DNA of 50,606 bases from Trinickia mobilis (GCF_017315705.1 NZ_JAFLRF010000006.1:1-50606), one strand, 5' to 3'. Counted from the stretch's first letter, positions 1 through 8,210 are shown. Program-made: numbers and translations. The notes: generated by a model not told the origin, from the letters alone.

Positions 1-164
1 TGGGTCTTGAGCGCCGAGATCGGCGCCATCGTCTGATGGAAGCCGATCGCCGCCATCGCAATGAGGCCGATGATCAACGGGAACGCCACAAAATCCCAGC
101 GATTGGGGAGCAGCCTCCACGCTGAAGCGTTGGCGGTGCGATTCAGATCAAAACTGAAATTCAT
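1..164 (-). CDS. ABC transporter permease, anion (nitrate/sulfonate/taurine) type, 5' end only
   Basis: The window edge cuts this gene; the first 54 codons are visible. The start ATG (164-162) follows a GGGGAGG ribosome binding site. The protein opens with a short polar stretch and then a hydrophobic segment (about residues 27-41) that would be the first membrane helix. The beginning resembles the large duplicated permease subunit of anion ABC importers of the NrtB/SsuC type, which I infer from the N-terminal pattern only. The partner ATPase would lie outside the window. Substrate is unknown. Confidence 0.55.
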   Translation of the reverse strand, partial: MNFSFDLNRTANASAWRLLPNRWDFVAFPLIIGLIAMAAIGFHQTMAPISALKT

Positions 165-503
165 TCAATGCCTCCCCGGCACGGGTTCTTAAGCAACGAA
201 TCCAATGGGCACACCTCCGCAGGACTAAACGATGGCATCGATATATGACAAGAGATCGACCGAAAATTACGAAACGCAAACAGACCCGCTTGCGGCGCTC
301 ATTACACTACATATCCCTTTCATTGAAACCAAAAAGAAAGGTGCCGGGTGAGACTATCCCAAAGCGCGCGCGATATTACGCAGTGCGATGCTTCGCCGAC
401 TTTAACCAGAGAAAACAACAGCCGCGGTTTTTATGCTTTATTTACTTGCCGCATTGCACAACCTCCGAATACAATTCGCCGGTCTCATAAAAAGGAGTCC
501 CTC
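165..503. other. intergenic region, no gene recognised
   Basis: This stretch separates the divergent ABC permease from the OprB side. It is AT-richer than its surroundings. Short open frames here lack Burkholderia-like codon bias and I do not call them. It presumably holds the promoter of the permease gene, but I could not fix -35 and -10 boxes. Confidence 0.5.
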
Positions 504-566
504 GTGGACGCATCTTCAAGTAGTGGAAGTCCGTTGCCGGCCCATGCCGGCACAGCCGCGAGATAG
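504..566 (+). CDS. possible 20-residue leader peptide
   Basis: A GTG codon is preceded at six bases by AGGAG (493-497) within an AAAAGGAG context, a better ribosome site than most genes here have. The frame encodes 20 residues rich in Ser, Ala and Pro and stops at 564-566. A 7-bp hairpin (535-552) lies inside the frame and another dyad (590-616) just after it. This could be a translated leader for the downstream membrane protein or porin. No homologue is recognised and it could be chance. Confidence 0.25.
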   Translation: MDASSSSGSPLPAHAGTAAR

Positions 567-616
567 CTGCCACAGGTTCACTCCTTCGCCGCTAACTCGC
601 TTTCGTCGGGTTAGCG
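535..616 (+). promoter_or_regulatory. two hairpins in the leader upstream of the small membrane protein and oprB-like gene
   Basis: The first stem is TGCCGGC / GCCGGCA (535-541 with 546-552, loop CCAT). The second is CGCTAAC / GTTAGCG (590-596 with 610-616, 13-base loop). Neither is followed by a T-run, so they are not classical terminators. They could be part of a structured leader. No known riboswitch class is recognised. Confidence 0.3.
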
Positions 617-759
617 CGCTTCATCATCGATCGGCTCCGTGCCGGTCCGACCGCAGCACGCTCCCCTAATAAGATCGACCGCCTTTCGCAACCGCGCTTG
701 CGAGACGCCGTCACGTATTCATTCGTCGCCTGACGTCGTCGGGCCGGACGGGGGGAATC

Positions 760-984
760 ATGTTCGTCAAATCGTTTGTCATGTCGTTCATGGGCGCAGG
801 ACGCGCCCAGCGTCCGCAGGCCGCAGCGCTTCGGGCTGCTTACGTCGGCAGCCCGCTGACCCCAACCGGCTATGTGGTTCTGGCGCTGACCGTCGGCGCC
901 ATCGCGATGGTGGCGATGCTCGCCACGTCGTCCACCGGCAACGAACTGGAGGGTGCGTTACGCCTGAACGCTTACTTCGCCTGA
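760..984 (+). CDS. small single-span membrane protein, unknown
   Basis: This frame encodes 74 residues with strong GC bias in third codon positions, and a GGGGGAA ribosome site lies just upstream of the ATG. Residues about 34-56 form one hydrophobic helix after a basic N-terminal part, so it is probably an inner-membrane protein with a single span. It ends 92 bases before the OprB-type porin on the same strand and may share its transcript. I do not recognise a family. The ribosome site, codon use and helix make it likelier to be real than the other short frames nearby. Confidence 0.45.
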   Translation: MFVKSFVMSFMGAGRAQRPQAAALRAAYVGSPLTPTGYVVLALTVGAIAMVAMLATSSTGNELEGALRLNAYFA

Positions 985-1076
985 TCGGCGTCCTCTGGTC
1001 ACAGCTTCGCAACAGTGCGTGAGTCAAATTCATTAACATCCTGGCTTGCCCGCCAGAAAAAACCACCCCACTTGTC

Positions 1077-2585
1077 ATGAAAAAGAACCTTAAAGCCGCT
1101 CTGCGAATCTCCGGCGCACCCGCCAGCCTCACGCTGCTGCTTTCCCTCGGCCTCGTGCCGCCCGCCTTCGCTCAGGCGAGCGGCGAGGCGGCGCCTGCTG
1201 CGAACCCGTCACCTGCGCCCGCTGCGACGGAGGCACCGTCGTCCTCGCAGCCCGCTGCCGGCGCTGCGGCCGACCAGACACCGCCCGCGCCCACCGGCTT
1301 CTGGGATCGCTCGAACCTGCTCGGCGACATGGGCGGCCTGCGTCCGTGGCTCGGCAACTATGGCGTAACGTTCGGACTGCAGGAAACCAGCGAGTACATG
1401 GCCAACCTGTCGGGCGGCACCAGGCGCGGCGGCGCTTACGACGGCGTGACGCAGTTCGGCCTCGGCGTCGATACGCAAAAGGCGTTCGGCTTGCCGGGCG
1501 GCACCTTCAACGTGTCGGCGTTCCAGATTCACGGCACCAACCTCACGTCGCGCAACCTGCAGACGATTCAGAACGCGACCGGCGTCGAAGCCGACGCCTC
1601 GACGCGCCTGTGGGAACTCTGGTATCAGCAGTCGCTGTTGGGCGGCAAGGTCGACGTGAAGGTCGGTCAGCAAAGTCTCGATCAGGAGTTCATGACGAGC
1701 CAGTACGCGGGCACCTTCATGAACGCGACGTTCGGCTGGGAGATCGTGCCCTCCGCCGACCTGCCGGGGGGCGGCCCGGCGTATCCGCTCTCGTCGCTCG
1801 GCGTGCGCCTGCGCGCCCAGCCGACCGACGCGATCACCGTGCTCGGCGGCATATTCGACGGCAATCCGGCGCCGGGCAACGGCGATCCGCAAAAGCTCAA
1901 TTCGAGCGGCACCAACTTCAACTTGCACAACGGCGCGCTCGTCATCGGCGAAGTGCAGTACGCGATCAACCAGCCGCCGTCGGACCCGTCGGCCCCGAAG
2001 CCCAGCGGCCTGCCGGGCACCTACAAGCTCGGCTTCTGGTACAACAGCAACCACTTTGCGGACCAAGGCTTCGACAACACGGGCTTGTCGCTCGCGAACC
2101 CGAACAGCACGGGCATCCCGGCGAGCCACAGCGGCAACTACAGCATCTACGCCGTCGCCGACCAGATGGTGTGGCGCCCGAGCGCGGACAGCCCGCAAGC
2201 CGTGGGCGTGTTCGCGCGCATCATGGGCGCGCCCGGCGACCGCAATCTCGTCGACCTCGGCGTGAACGCGGGTGTCACGCTCAAGGCGCCGTTCAAGGGC
2301 CGCGACAACGACGTGGTCGGACTTGCAGTCGGCTACGCGCACATCGGCTCGCACGCCCAGGACCTCGCCAACGCGCAAGGCACGATCACGCCGGGCTATC
2401 CGTCGCGCAGCGCCGAGACGATTCTGGAGGCGACCTATCTGTACCAGGTCACGCCGTGGTGGCAGGTGCAGGGCGACTTCCAGTACGCGTTCCGTCCGGC
2501 AGGCGGCATTCCGAATCCGGACAACCCGTCGCAACGGGTCGGCGACGAAGCGATCGTCGGCGTGCGGACGACCATCGCGTTCTGA
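1077..2585 (+). CDS. OprB-family outer-membrane porin
   Basis: The product is 502 residues. It has a basic N-terminus, a hydrophobic signal segment and a likely cleavage after the Ala-Phe-Ala near residue 32, then a long Ala/Pro/Ser-rich linker (about 33-70). The rest has the alternating aromatic/Gly pattern of a beta barrel, including the 'FWDRSNLLGDMGGLRPWL' opening typical of the OprB carbohydrate-selective porin family and a C-terminal Phe as expected for BAM-dependent insertion. OprB porins let sugars, and in some relatives metal ions, cross the outer membrane. Nothing here fixes the substrate, because no sugar or metal transport genes adjoin it apart from the cut ABC permease. It may be expressed from the structured leader upstream. 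Confidence 0.85.
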   Translation: MKKNLKAALRISGAPASLTLLLSLGLVPPAFAQASGEAAPAANPSPAPAATEAPSSSQPAAGAAADQTPPAPTGFWDRSNLLGDMGGLRPWLGNYGVTFGLQETSEYMANLSGGTRRGGAYDGVTQFGLGVDTQKAFGLPGGTFNVSAFQIHGTNLTSRNLQTIQNATGVEADASTRLWELWYQQSLLGGKVDVKVGQQSLDQEFMTSQYAGTFMNATFGWEIVPSADLPGGGPAYPLSSLGVRLRAQPTDAITVLGGIFDGNPAPGNGDPQKLNSSGTNFNLHNGALVIGEVQYAINQPPSDPSAPKPSGLPGTYKLGFWYNSNHFADQGFDNTGLSLANPNSTGIPASHSGNYSIYAVADQMVWRPSADSPQAVGVFARIMGAPGDRNLVDLGVNAGVTLKAPFKGRDNDVVGLAVGYAHIGSHAQDLANAQGTITPGYPSRSAETILEATYLYQVTPWWQVQGDFQYAFRPAGGIPNPDNPSQRVGDEAIVGVRTTIAF

Positions 2586-2641
2586 CGGCGAGACGACGCT
2601 GGTGGCGGGGTTTGGAACAACGCACATGGTACGGAGGCAAG

Positions 2642-3604
2642 TTGGACGACCTCGAACATCGGCCGGCACCCGCGGGCGCAACGTCAACCGCAACCTCGAC
2701 CCGGCGCGGCGGCAGGCTGCGCCGGATTGTTGTCGGACGCGACGGCATTCGCGGCGGATGGCTCGCTTTGCTGTTTATCGCGATCGTCGCGGGCGTCGCC
2801 TTCGGCCTGTCCTTCGCCGCACGGCATGTCGTGCCGCGGCCAGCCAATTTCCATGCGGTTCCGCCGGGCGCGGCCTTGCTGAGCGAGGGCATTCAAGTCG
2901 CTGCCGCGGCCATGGCGACGGCCGTGCTTGCGGCAATAGAACGCAAGTCGTTCTTGGCGTTCGGCCTGCAAGGCGTGGCACGCGGGCTGCGCTTCGCGTC
3001 GGGCGCGGTCTGCGGCTTCGCGGCGATTTCCGTGCTGGTGCTGACGCTGCGCAAAGCCGGCCTGCTGCAGTTGAATGCCTCGACGCTGCAGGCCGGCGAG
3101 GCCTGGAAGTACGCGGCGATGTGGGCCGCGGTCTTCGTCATGGCAGGTCTCTTCGAGGAGTCGGTGCTGCGCGGCTATCTGCAATACACGCTCGCACGCA
3201 GCATTGGATTTGGGTGGGCGGCGATCCTGCTGTCGGTCCTGTTCGGCGCATTACATGGCTGGAATCCCGGCGAGACCCCGGTGGGCCTCGTGACGGCGGT
3301 GCTCGCCGGCCTGGTTTTTTGCCTGTCGCTCTGGTACACCGGATCGCTCTGGTGGGCGATCGGCTTTCACGCGGCGTGGGATTGGGGCGAGTCGTATTTC
3401 TACGGGACGCCGGATAGCGGCGAGATATCGCAAGGCTCGCTGTTTACGGCACATCCGGTCGGGAACGTCCTGCTCAGCGGCGGCGCCACCGGCCCCGAGG
3501 GAAGCGTGCTGATTTTTCCCGTGCTGATCGTGGTCGCGGCTTTGATGTGGGCGTGGTGGGGACGGCGGAAGGTCAAAGCGCCGCTCGCAAGGCATACGAA
3601 TTGA
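2642..3604 (+). CDS. CPBP-family intramembrane metalloprotease
   Basis: The product is 320 residues if it begins at TTG 2642, which follows GGAGG (2633-2637). No in-frame ATG suits better, although the frame is open far upstream through oprB. There are several membrane helices, and the three hallmark motifs of the CPBP/Abi family (CAAX-like proteases) are present in order: Glu-Glu with Arg at EE172-173/R177, His205 in a 'GALHGWN' context, and His243 in 'FHAAWDW'. These would bind the catalytic metal within the inner membrane. Bacterial members process or degrade membrane proteins, or confer immunity to bacteriocins; the substrate here is unknown. The spacer to the porin is 56 bases, so co-transcription is possible. 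Confidence 0.8.
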   Translation: MDDLEHRPAPAGATSTATSTRRGGRLRRIVVGRDGIRGGWLALLFIAIVAGVAFGLSFAARHVVPRPANFHAVPPGAALLSEGIQVAAAAMATAVLAAIERKSFLAFGLQGVARGLRFASGAVCGFAAISVLVLTLRKAGLLQLNASTLQAGEAWKYAAMWAAVFVMAGLFEESVLRGYLQYTLARSIGFGWAAILLSVLFGALHGWNPGETPVGLVTAVLAGLVFCLSLWYTGSLWWAIGFHAAWDWGESYFYGTPDSGEISQGSLFTAHPVGNVLLSGGATGPEGSVLIFPVLIVVAALMWAWWGRRKVKAPLARHTN

Positions 3605-3738
3605 GCGACGATGACACGACGATCATCGTGCCCCTTCGTCAACTCCATCGCCTGCTGAATCAGCACCTCGCTTTCGCCGTCCAGGCTCGACGTCGCTTCA
3701 TCGAGGATCAGGATCGGCGCATCGGCAAGGAACACCGC
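3601..3738 (-). pseudogene. fragment of an ABC exporter ATPase (Walker B/D-loop region)
   Basis: The reverse strand reads about 46 codons matching the end of a lipid-exporter/MsbA-type nucleotide-binding domain. It has the 'LADAPILILDEATSSLD' Walker B and D-loop, then the 'ESEVLIQQAME' helix, and degenerates before the H-loop ('VIVAQ' where 'IVIAHRLST' is expected). No Walker A, Q-loop or signature motif lies nearby, so only about 8% of a normal gene survives. It starts at the stop codon of the esterase gene and ends in the stop of the CPBP gene, so it is a scrap trapped between two genes. The absence of the rest of the gene is what is seen; a past deletion is inferred. Confidence 0.75.
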
Positions 3739-4415
3739 TAGCGTTGCGCGAGGCGCGCGGCGAGCCACGTGCGCAACGCTTCCACTTCTTCGAGACACAC
3801 GGAGTGCGGCATCGGATACGCGTGCCACTCCACCTTGCAGCCGCGCGCAAGCGCGAAGTCACGCGCGGTTTCGCCTAGCCGGATCGGCAAGATGTCGTCT
3901 TGCGTGCCGTGAGCGGCGAAGATCGGGACCTCGCGGTTCGCCGCCTCGAACCGGCTGTCGATGAAGCCTATCGACGGCACGTACCCCGACAATACGATCA
4001 AGCCGGCGAGCGCCTCCGGATGCGTGAGTCCCGCCGAATAGGTCATCGCCCCGCCCTGCGAAAAGCCCGCGAGAAAAATCTTCGAAGCCGGAATCCCGCG
4101 CTGGTTCTGCTCGCCGATCAAGCGCCGCACCGTTGCACAGGACGCCTCGATGCCCGCTTCGTCGACTTTGCGGCTGACGCCGCCGAACTCGTAGATGTCG
4201 TACCACGCGCGCATCACATAGCCGCCGTTCGCGGTGACCGCGATCTCCGGCGCGTTCGGAAACACGAAGCGCACCGCCGGCGCGTCCGCGATGCGAAGTT
4301 CGGGGACGAGCGACACGAAGTCGTTCGCATCGGCGCCGAGACCGTGCATCAGGATCACGGCGAATTCGGGGTTCGGTGCGGTTTCGATTTCGATGGTCGA
4401 AGTCTGATCGGTCAT
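3738..4415 (-). CDS. carboxylesterase/phospholipase family alpha/beta hydrolase
   Basis: The product is 225 residues, the normal length for the phospholipase/carboxylesterase (YpfH-like) family. The oxyanion motif 'HGLGAD' lies at 24-29, the nucleophile Ser119 in 'GFSQGG', the acid Asp173 in 'HGTQDD' and the base His204 in 'PHSV', so a complete Ser-Asp-His triad is visible. There is no signal peptide, so it should be cytoplasmic. It is expected to hydrolyse short-chain esters; the physiological substrate is unknown. Gene scraps lie on both sides (ABC ATPase downstream, DeoR upstream), so its original neighbours appear to have been lost. Confidence 0.9.
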   Translation of the reverse strand: MTDQTSTIEIETAPNPEFAVILMHGLGADANDFVSLVPELRIADAPAVRFVFPNAPEIAVTANGGYVMRAWYDIYEFGGVSRKVDEAGIEASCATVRRLIGEQNQRGIPASKIFLAGFSQGGAMTYSAGLTHPEALAGLIVLSGYVPSIGFIDSRFEAANREVPIFAAHGTQDDILPIRLGETARDFALARGCKVEWHAYPMPHSVCLEEVEALRTWLAARLAQR

Positions 4416-4446
4416 GACGTACGGCTCCGGGTTGTCAAAGGTGTCT

Positions 4447-4689
4447 TCAGATGAGTGCAGTCAGCACGAGCAGGATACCTGCAAGCGACACGACCCCGGG
4501 GTGCTCGGCCAGCTCCACCGCGACGTTCGGACCGTGCGTGACCACCGTTGCCGACAGCGCTCGCGGCAACTGCCGCACCAGCTCGACCGCCGTGGTGCCG
4601 CCGTCGACGATCACGACCCGCCCGTCCCCGATCATGCCGGCGGCCGCCTTGGCGACCGCACGCTGGGTCGCCGATTCACGGGTAAGCAT
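4447..4689 (-). pseudogene. fragment of a DeoR-family regulator (sensor domain)
   Basis: The reverse strand encodes about 67 residues that match the start of the DeoR C-terminal sugar-phosphate sensing domain. The 'KAAAGMIGDGRVVIVDGGTTAVELVRQLP' segment includes the phosphate-binding Asp-Gly-Gly-Thr-Thr, followed by 'ATVVTHGPNVAVELAEHPGV'. The N-terminal helix-turn-helix is missing and the frame turns into unrelated hydrophobic residues after 'HPGV', so both ends are lost. It lies just upstream of the esterase in the same orientation and cannot bind DNA as it stands. Confidence 0.75.
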
Positions 4690-4773
4690 GAAGGCGGTTG
4701 CACGAAAGATCTTGTTTTTGCACGAATTTGCACGATATCGTCGAGCCAGCGTCACCGCAACTGGAGCTGACAA

Positions 4774-5682
4774 ATGAAGCCCAACAAGCTGACAGCGGTG
4801 CTGACTACGCTGCTGGTGTTGTGTCTTTGCTGGCACGGCCTCGCCGCGCATGCGGCGGCGGCCGACGACGCCCGGAGCCTGCGCGACACCTACCGGAGTC
4901 TCACGCAGCAGCTCGCCCACAATCCGTTTCAGCGCGAGCTGTACCTCGTTTCCGAGGAGACGTCGTCGACGCTCAAGGGGGACATCTACGCGGTGATGGA
5001 CTACCCGTTTGCGACCGTCAACGGCGCACTCGACGATCCGGTGCGCGGCCCCGGCAACTGGTGCGACGTGCTGATCCTGCACTTGAACATCAAGTATTGC
5101 CACGCATCGAGCAACGGCAATGCGAGCGTGCTGACCGTGAACCTCGGCAGGAAAGTCGAAGAAGCGCTGTCGTCCACTTATCGTGTGCAGTTCGACTACC
5201 GCCCCGTCGAGAGCGCGCCTGACTACTTCAAAGTGGAGCTCAGCGCGGATAGCGGCCCGCTCAGCACCAAGGACTACCGCATCGTGCTCGAAACCGTGTC
5301 GATCGGCGGCGGCCGCACCTTCCTGCATCTGACCTACTCGTACGGCTACGGCCTCGCCGGACGGCTCGCGATGAAAACCTATCTGGCGACCCTGGGCGCC
5401 GGCAAGGTCGGCTTTACTTCGACGCGCGATCAGTCGAGCGGACAGCTTCACTACATCGGCGGCGTGCGCGGGCTCGTGGAGCGCAACACGATGCGCTACT
5501 ACCTCGCGATCGATGCGTATCTCGGCGCGCTGGCGAGCCCGCCGGACAAGCAACTCGCGCAGCGCTTCGCGGCCTGGTTCGACGCCACCGAGCAATATCC
5601 GCGGCAACTGCACGAAGTGGACCGGCAGGACTATCTGCAGATGAAGAACAACGAGTATCAGCGGCAGCAAACGGCGCAATGA
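4774..5682 (+). CDS. exported protein of unknown function
   Basis: The product is 302 residues. A signal peptide covers about residues 1-29, ending Ala-His-Ala-Ala-Ala, so it is probably periplasmic. The body is soluble and mixed alpha/beta, with Cys pairs around residues 92 and 109 ('NWCDVLILHLNIKYCHA') that could form a disulfide. The middle contains 'FDYRPVESAPDYFKVELSA' and 'HLTYSYGYG' strands reminiscent of START/SRPBCC-like lipid-binding folds, but this is only a shape impression. The ATG follows GGAGCTGAC. It begins 84 bases after the DeoR fragment and faces away from it. I do not recognise a named family. Confidence 0.75.
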   Translation: MKPNKLTAVLTTLLVLCLCWHGLAAHAAAADDARSLRDTYRSLTQQLAHNPFQRELYLVSEETSSTLKGDIYAVMDYPFATVNGALDDPVRGPGNWCDVLILHLNIKYCHASSNGNASVLTVNLGRKVEEALSSTYRVQFDYRPVESAPDYFKVELSADSGPLSTKDYRIVLETVSIGGGRTFLHLTYSYGYGLAGRLAMKTYLATLGAGKVGFTSTRDQSSGQLHYIGGVRGLVERNTMRYYLAIDAYLGALASPPDKQLAQRFAAWFDATEQYPRQLHEVDRQDYLQMKNNEYQRQQTAQ

Positions 5683-5826
5683 CGCAAGACGCCGGGTGCT
5701 GCGTTGCCGATCGTGCGCGCCGCAGGATAGCCACGGCGCCGGCGCGGACGTCGCAGTTCGCGGCAATGCAGGGTGAACTGTGCCAAAATGGCCGCACTTT
5801 GCTCCTGCCCTACATCAGCAAACGCT

Positions 5827-6726
5827 ATGTCCGAAACGCTGCCTCAACACGCAGCGGCAGACCACGCAATGCGCCATTGGAAATCCCCCGGCCGCACGCC
5901 CGTGCGGATCGGTTCCGACGAGCACAAGCAAATGTTCTGCCGGATGCTGCTCGAAACGCACAATCCGTACAAGCCCGTCGTCATCGATTGGCCACCGCTC
6001 GCACCCGCCGAGCTGCCTCGCATCACGTCCCTGCCGATCTGGGACATCGCCGTACAAACGGAAGGCCGCGCCTCCATCCGCGTCGCGACCTTCGCCTCCA
6101 CCGTGCAGGACGCGCTGCTGCGCAAAGCACTCGACATGAACGGAGGAGAGGAAGCGCGCCACAAAGTCGTCTTGTCGAAGCTCGTAGAAGCGTACGGCAT
6201 CGAGCTCGCGCCGGAGCCTGACTATCCCGCCCCCAAAGATCCCGAGTGGGCGTGGCTCGTGACGGGCTATAGCGAGTGCATCGACAGCTTCTTCGCGTTC
6301 GGCCTCTTTCGCTCGGCACAGAAGTCGGGCTATTTCCCGGAAGAACTCGTCGAGACCTTCGAGCCCGTTATCCAAGAGGAAGCGCGCCACATCCTGTTCT
6401 TCGTGAACTGGGCCGCGTGGTACCGCAAGAACCTGCCGCGGTGGCGGCGCCCGTGGTTCTCGCTGCGCGTGTGCGCAGTGTGGGCGTTCCTGATTTGGGA
6501 ACGGATCGGCATCGCGAAGGGCATCGACACCGACGGCGTCATGCACGACGCCACGTTCGCGGCGACGGGCGCGGCCAGCGTCGGCGAAGCGCTCAGCCCG
6601 CGTGCGATGATCGAACTCTGCCTGTCCGAGAACGACCGGCGCATGAGCGGCTACGACGGACGTCTGCTGCGCCCGGCCACGGTCCCGCGCATCGCGAAAT
6701 TCGTGCTGCGGTTCTTGAAGAAATGA
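5827..6726 (+). CDS. ferritin-like domain protein
   Basis: The product is 299 residues from ATG 5827; an earlier ATG at 5773 would add 18 unlikely residues. Two helices carry the Glu-Glu-Ala-Arg-His motif: 'GGEEARHK' near residue 109 and 'QEEARHILFFVNW' near residue 189. This is the repeated E-xx-H diiron ligand pattern of ferritin-like four-helix bundles. A hydrophobic stretch follows ('FSLRVCAVWAFLIWERIG'), which may associate with the membrane. Such proteins are usually diiron oxygenases or hydroxylases; the substrate is unknown. It lies 19 bases upstream of cdh on the same strand, so the pair may act together on lipids, which is inference only. Confidence 0.75.
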   Translation: MSETLPQHAAADHAMRHWKSPGRTPVRIGSDEHKQMFCRMLLETHNPYKPVVIDWPPLAPAELPRITSLPIWDIAVQTEGRASIRVATFASTVQDALLRKALDMNGGEEARHKVVLSKLVEAYGIELAPEPDYPAPKDPEWAWLVTGYSECIDSFFAFGLFRSAQKSGYFPEELVETFEPVIQEEARHILFFVNWAAWYRKNLPRWRRPWFSLRVCAVWAFLIWERIGIAKGIDTDGVMHDATFAATGAASVGEALSPRAMIELCLSENDRRMSGYDGRLLRPATVPRIAKFVLRFLKK

Positions 6727-6745
6727 CAAGCGGGGCACGTACCTG

Positions 6746-7501
6746 ATGCGCTCGAACCCTTTCCTCAAATCCGTGCTCGCTGCGCTGGTCCTCGCGGCGG
6801 CGAGCACGGGCTGCGAGACCATCGCTTCCGCCGACCCCAACGCGCTGTGGGACATCGTCCATCTCGACTGCGTGCCCGCCGCGCAGAACAGCGGCAAGAC
6901 GGGCTTGTGCGCGAACGTCAATCTCTCGCAGCACTACGCACTCCTGAAGGACCGCAACGGCGTCGCACAGCATCTTCTGATCCCGACCGAACGCGTCACC
7001 GGCATCGAAAGCCCGCTTCTGCTCGGGCCCGACGCGCCGAACTATTGGGCCGATGCGTGGACCGCGCGCAGTTTCGTCGAAGCGTCGCTCAAGAAACCGC
7101 TGCCCGACAACCTGATCGGGCTCGAGGTCAACTCGAAGTACCGGCGCTCGCAAGAGCAACTGCACATCCATGTCGACTGCATGCACGCTGACGCGAGCGC
7201 CGCGCTCGAGCGCCATCGCGGCGACCCGCCGGGCCAATGGACCTGGGACACGATCGGCGGCAGCCGCTATCGGATCATGCGCGTCGCCGGCCCGGCGTTC
7301 GACGTCGATCCGTTCGACATCGTCGCGCGCGACCGTTCGGGATCGGCCGAGATGGCCATGCAGACGATCCTCGTGACAGGCGCCGGGCCCGCCGCGGCGA
7401 GCGACGGCTGGCTGATCCTCAACAGCGGCACCGATGTCACGGGCGGCAGCGGTTCGGCCGAGCCGCTGCTCGATCACGCCTGCGCGGTCGCTCAGCGCTG
7501 A
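6746..7501 (+). CDS. cdh: CDP-diacylglycerol pyrophosphatase
   Basis: The product is 251 residues, the usual length for the Cdh family. It hydrolyses CDP-diacylglycerol to phosphatidate and CMP at the inner membrane. The first 25 residues form a hydrophobic signal anchor containing a Cys (residue 23), possibly a lipoprotein-type site. The body has the family's 'LWDIVHLDCVPA' opening, the 'GLEVNSKYRRSQEQLHIHVDC' block with the HIT-like His140-x-His142, and 'RSGSAEMAMQTILV' near the C-terminus. Cdh belongs to the HIT-like superfamily. It is probably co-transcribed with the ferritin-like gene 19 bases upstream. Confidence 0.85.
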   Translation: MRSNPFLKSVLAALVLAAASTGCETIASADPNALWDIVHLDCVPAAQNSGKTGLCANVNLSQHYALLKDRNGVAQHLLIPTERVTGIESPLLLGPDAPNYWADAWTARSFVEASLKKPLPDNLIGLEVNSKYRRSQEQLHIHVDCMHADASAALERHRGDPPGQWTWDTIGGSRYRIMRVAGPAFDVDPFDIVARDRSGSAEMAMQTILVTGAGPAAASDGWLILNSGTDVTGGSGSAEPLLDHACAVAQR

Positions 7502-7526
7502 GGCCAGGCAACACGCTATGGCTCGA

Positions 7527-7563
7527 GTAGATTTTCCCTATCGCTTAGATAGAAACTATCGAA
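7527..7563 (+). promoter_or_regulatory. OxyR-like binding site upstream of ahpC
   Basis: The OxyR tetramer recognises ATAG-N7-CTAT-N7-ATAG-N7-CTAT. Here GTAG (7527), CTAT (7538), ATAG (7549) and CGAA (7560) lie at exactly the right 11-base steps. The two inner elements match perfectly, the first matches 3 of 4, and the last is poor. The position 84 bases before ahpC fits a peroxide-induced promoter. Confidence 0.5.
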
Positions 7564-7646
7564 TGGAGAAATTTATAAGTTTCCTTCAATATCGACCCCG
7601 GTCACACGACGAACGTCCTACCAACACCACTGCTCAAGGAAACTTT

Positions 7647-8210
7647 ATGTCGCTCATCAACACCCAAGTCCAACCGTTCAAAGCACAGGCTTTCCACAAC
7701 GGCAAGTTCGTTGAAGTCACCGAACAGGCTCTCTTGGGCAAATGGTCGGTCGTGATTTTCATGCCGGCCGCTTTCACGTTCAACTGCCCGACAGAGGTCG
7801 AAGACGCCGCCGAGAACTACGGCGAGTTCCAGAAGGCCGGCGCCGAGGTTTACATCGTCACGACCGACACGCACTTCTCCCACAAGGTGTGGCATGAGAC
7901 GTCCGATGCCGTCGGCAAGGCCAAGTTCCCGCTGGTTGGCGATCCGACACACCAGTTGACCAACGCCTTCGGCGTGCACATCCCCGAAGAGGGCCTGGCG
8001 CTGCGCGGCACCTTCATCATCAACCCCGAAGGTGTGGTCAAGACGATGGAAGTCCATGACAACGCCATCGCCCGCGACGTTCAGGAAACCCTGCGCAAGC
8101 TCAAGGCAGCGCAGTTCGTCGCCGCCAACCCGGGTCAGGTTTGCCCGGCCAAGTGGCGCGAAGGCGCGAAGACGCTGACGCCGTCGCTCGACCTGGTCGG
8201 CCGCATCTGA
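7647..8210 (+). CDS. ahpC: alkyl hydroperoxide reductase subunit C (2-Cys peroxiredoxin)
   Basis: The product is 187 residues, identical in length to the E. coli enzyme. The peroxidatic Cys47 sits in 'FTFNCPTE' and the resolving Cys166 in 'GQVCPAKW'. It reduces H2O2, organic peroxides and peroxynitrite in the cytoplasm and is recycled by AhpF, encoded next. ATG 7647 follows CAAGGA. The long open frame upstream of this ATG does not look coding. An OxyR-like site lies upstream, and a 9-bp hairpin separates it from ahpF, which may lower ahpF expression relative to ahpC. Confidence 0.97.
   Translation: MSLINTQVQPFKAQAFHNGKFVEVTEQALLGKWSVVIFMPAAFTFNCPTEVEDAAENYGEFQKAGAEVYIVTTDTHFSHKVWHETSDAVGKAKFPLVGDPTHQLTNAFGVHIPEEGLALRGTFIINPEGVVKTMEVHDNAIARDVQETLRKLKAAQFVAANPGQVCPAKWREGAKTLTPSLDLVGRI

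Noticed and set aside
165-760. Known riboswitch (for example yybP-ykoY) before the porin
   Set aside because: None of the conserved bulge sequences could be found; only generic hairpins remain.
1209-2693. Long open frame antisense to the OprB-type porin (494 codons)
   Set aside because: It is Arg/Val-rich, has no domain, and is produced by the GC bias of the porin gene on the other strand.
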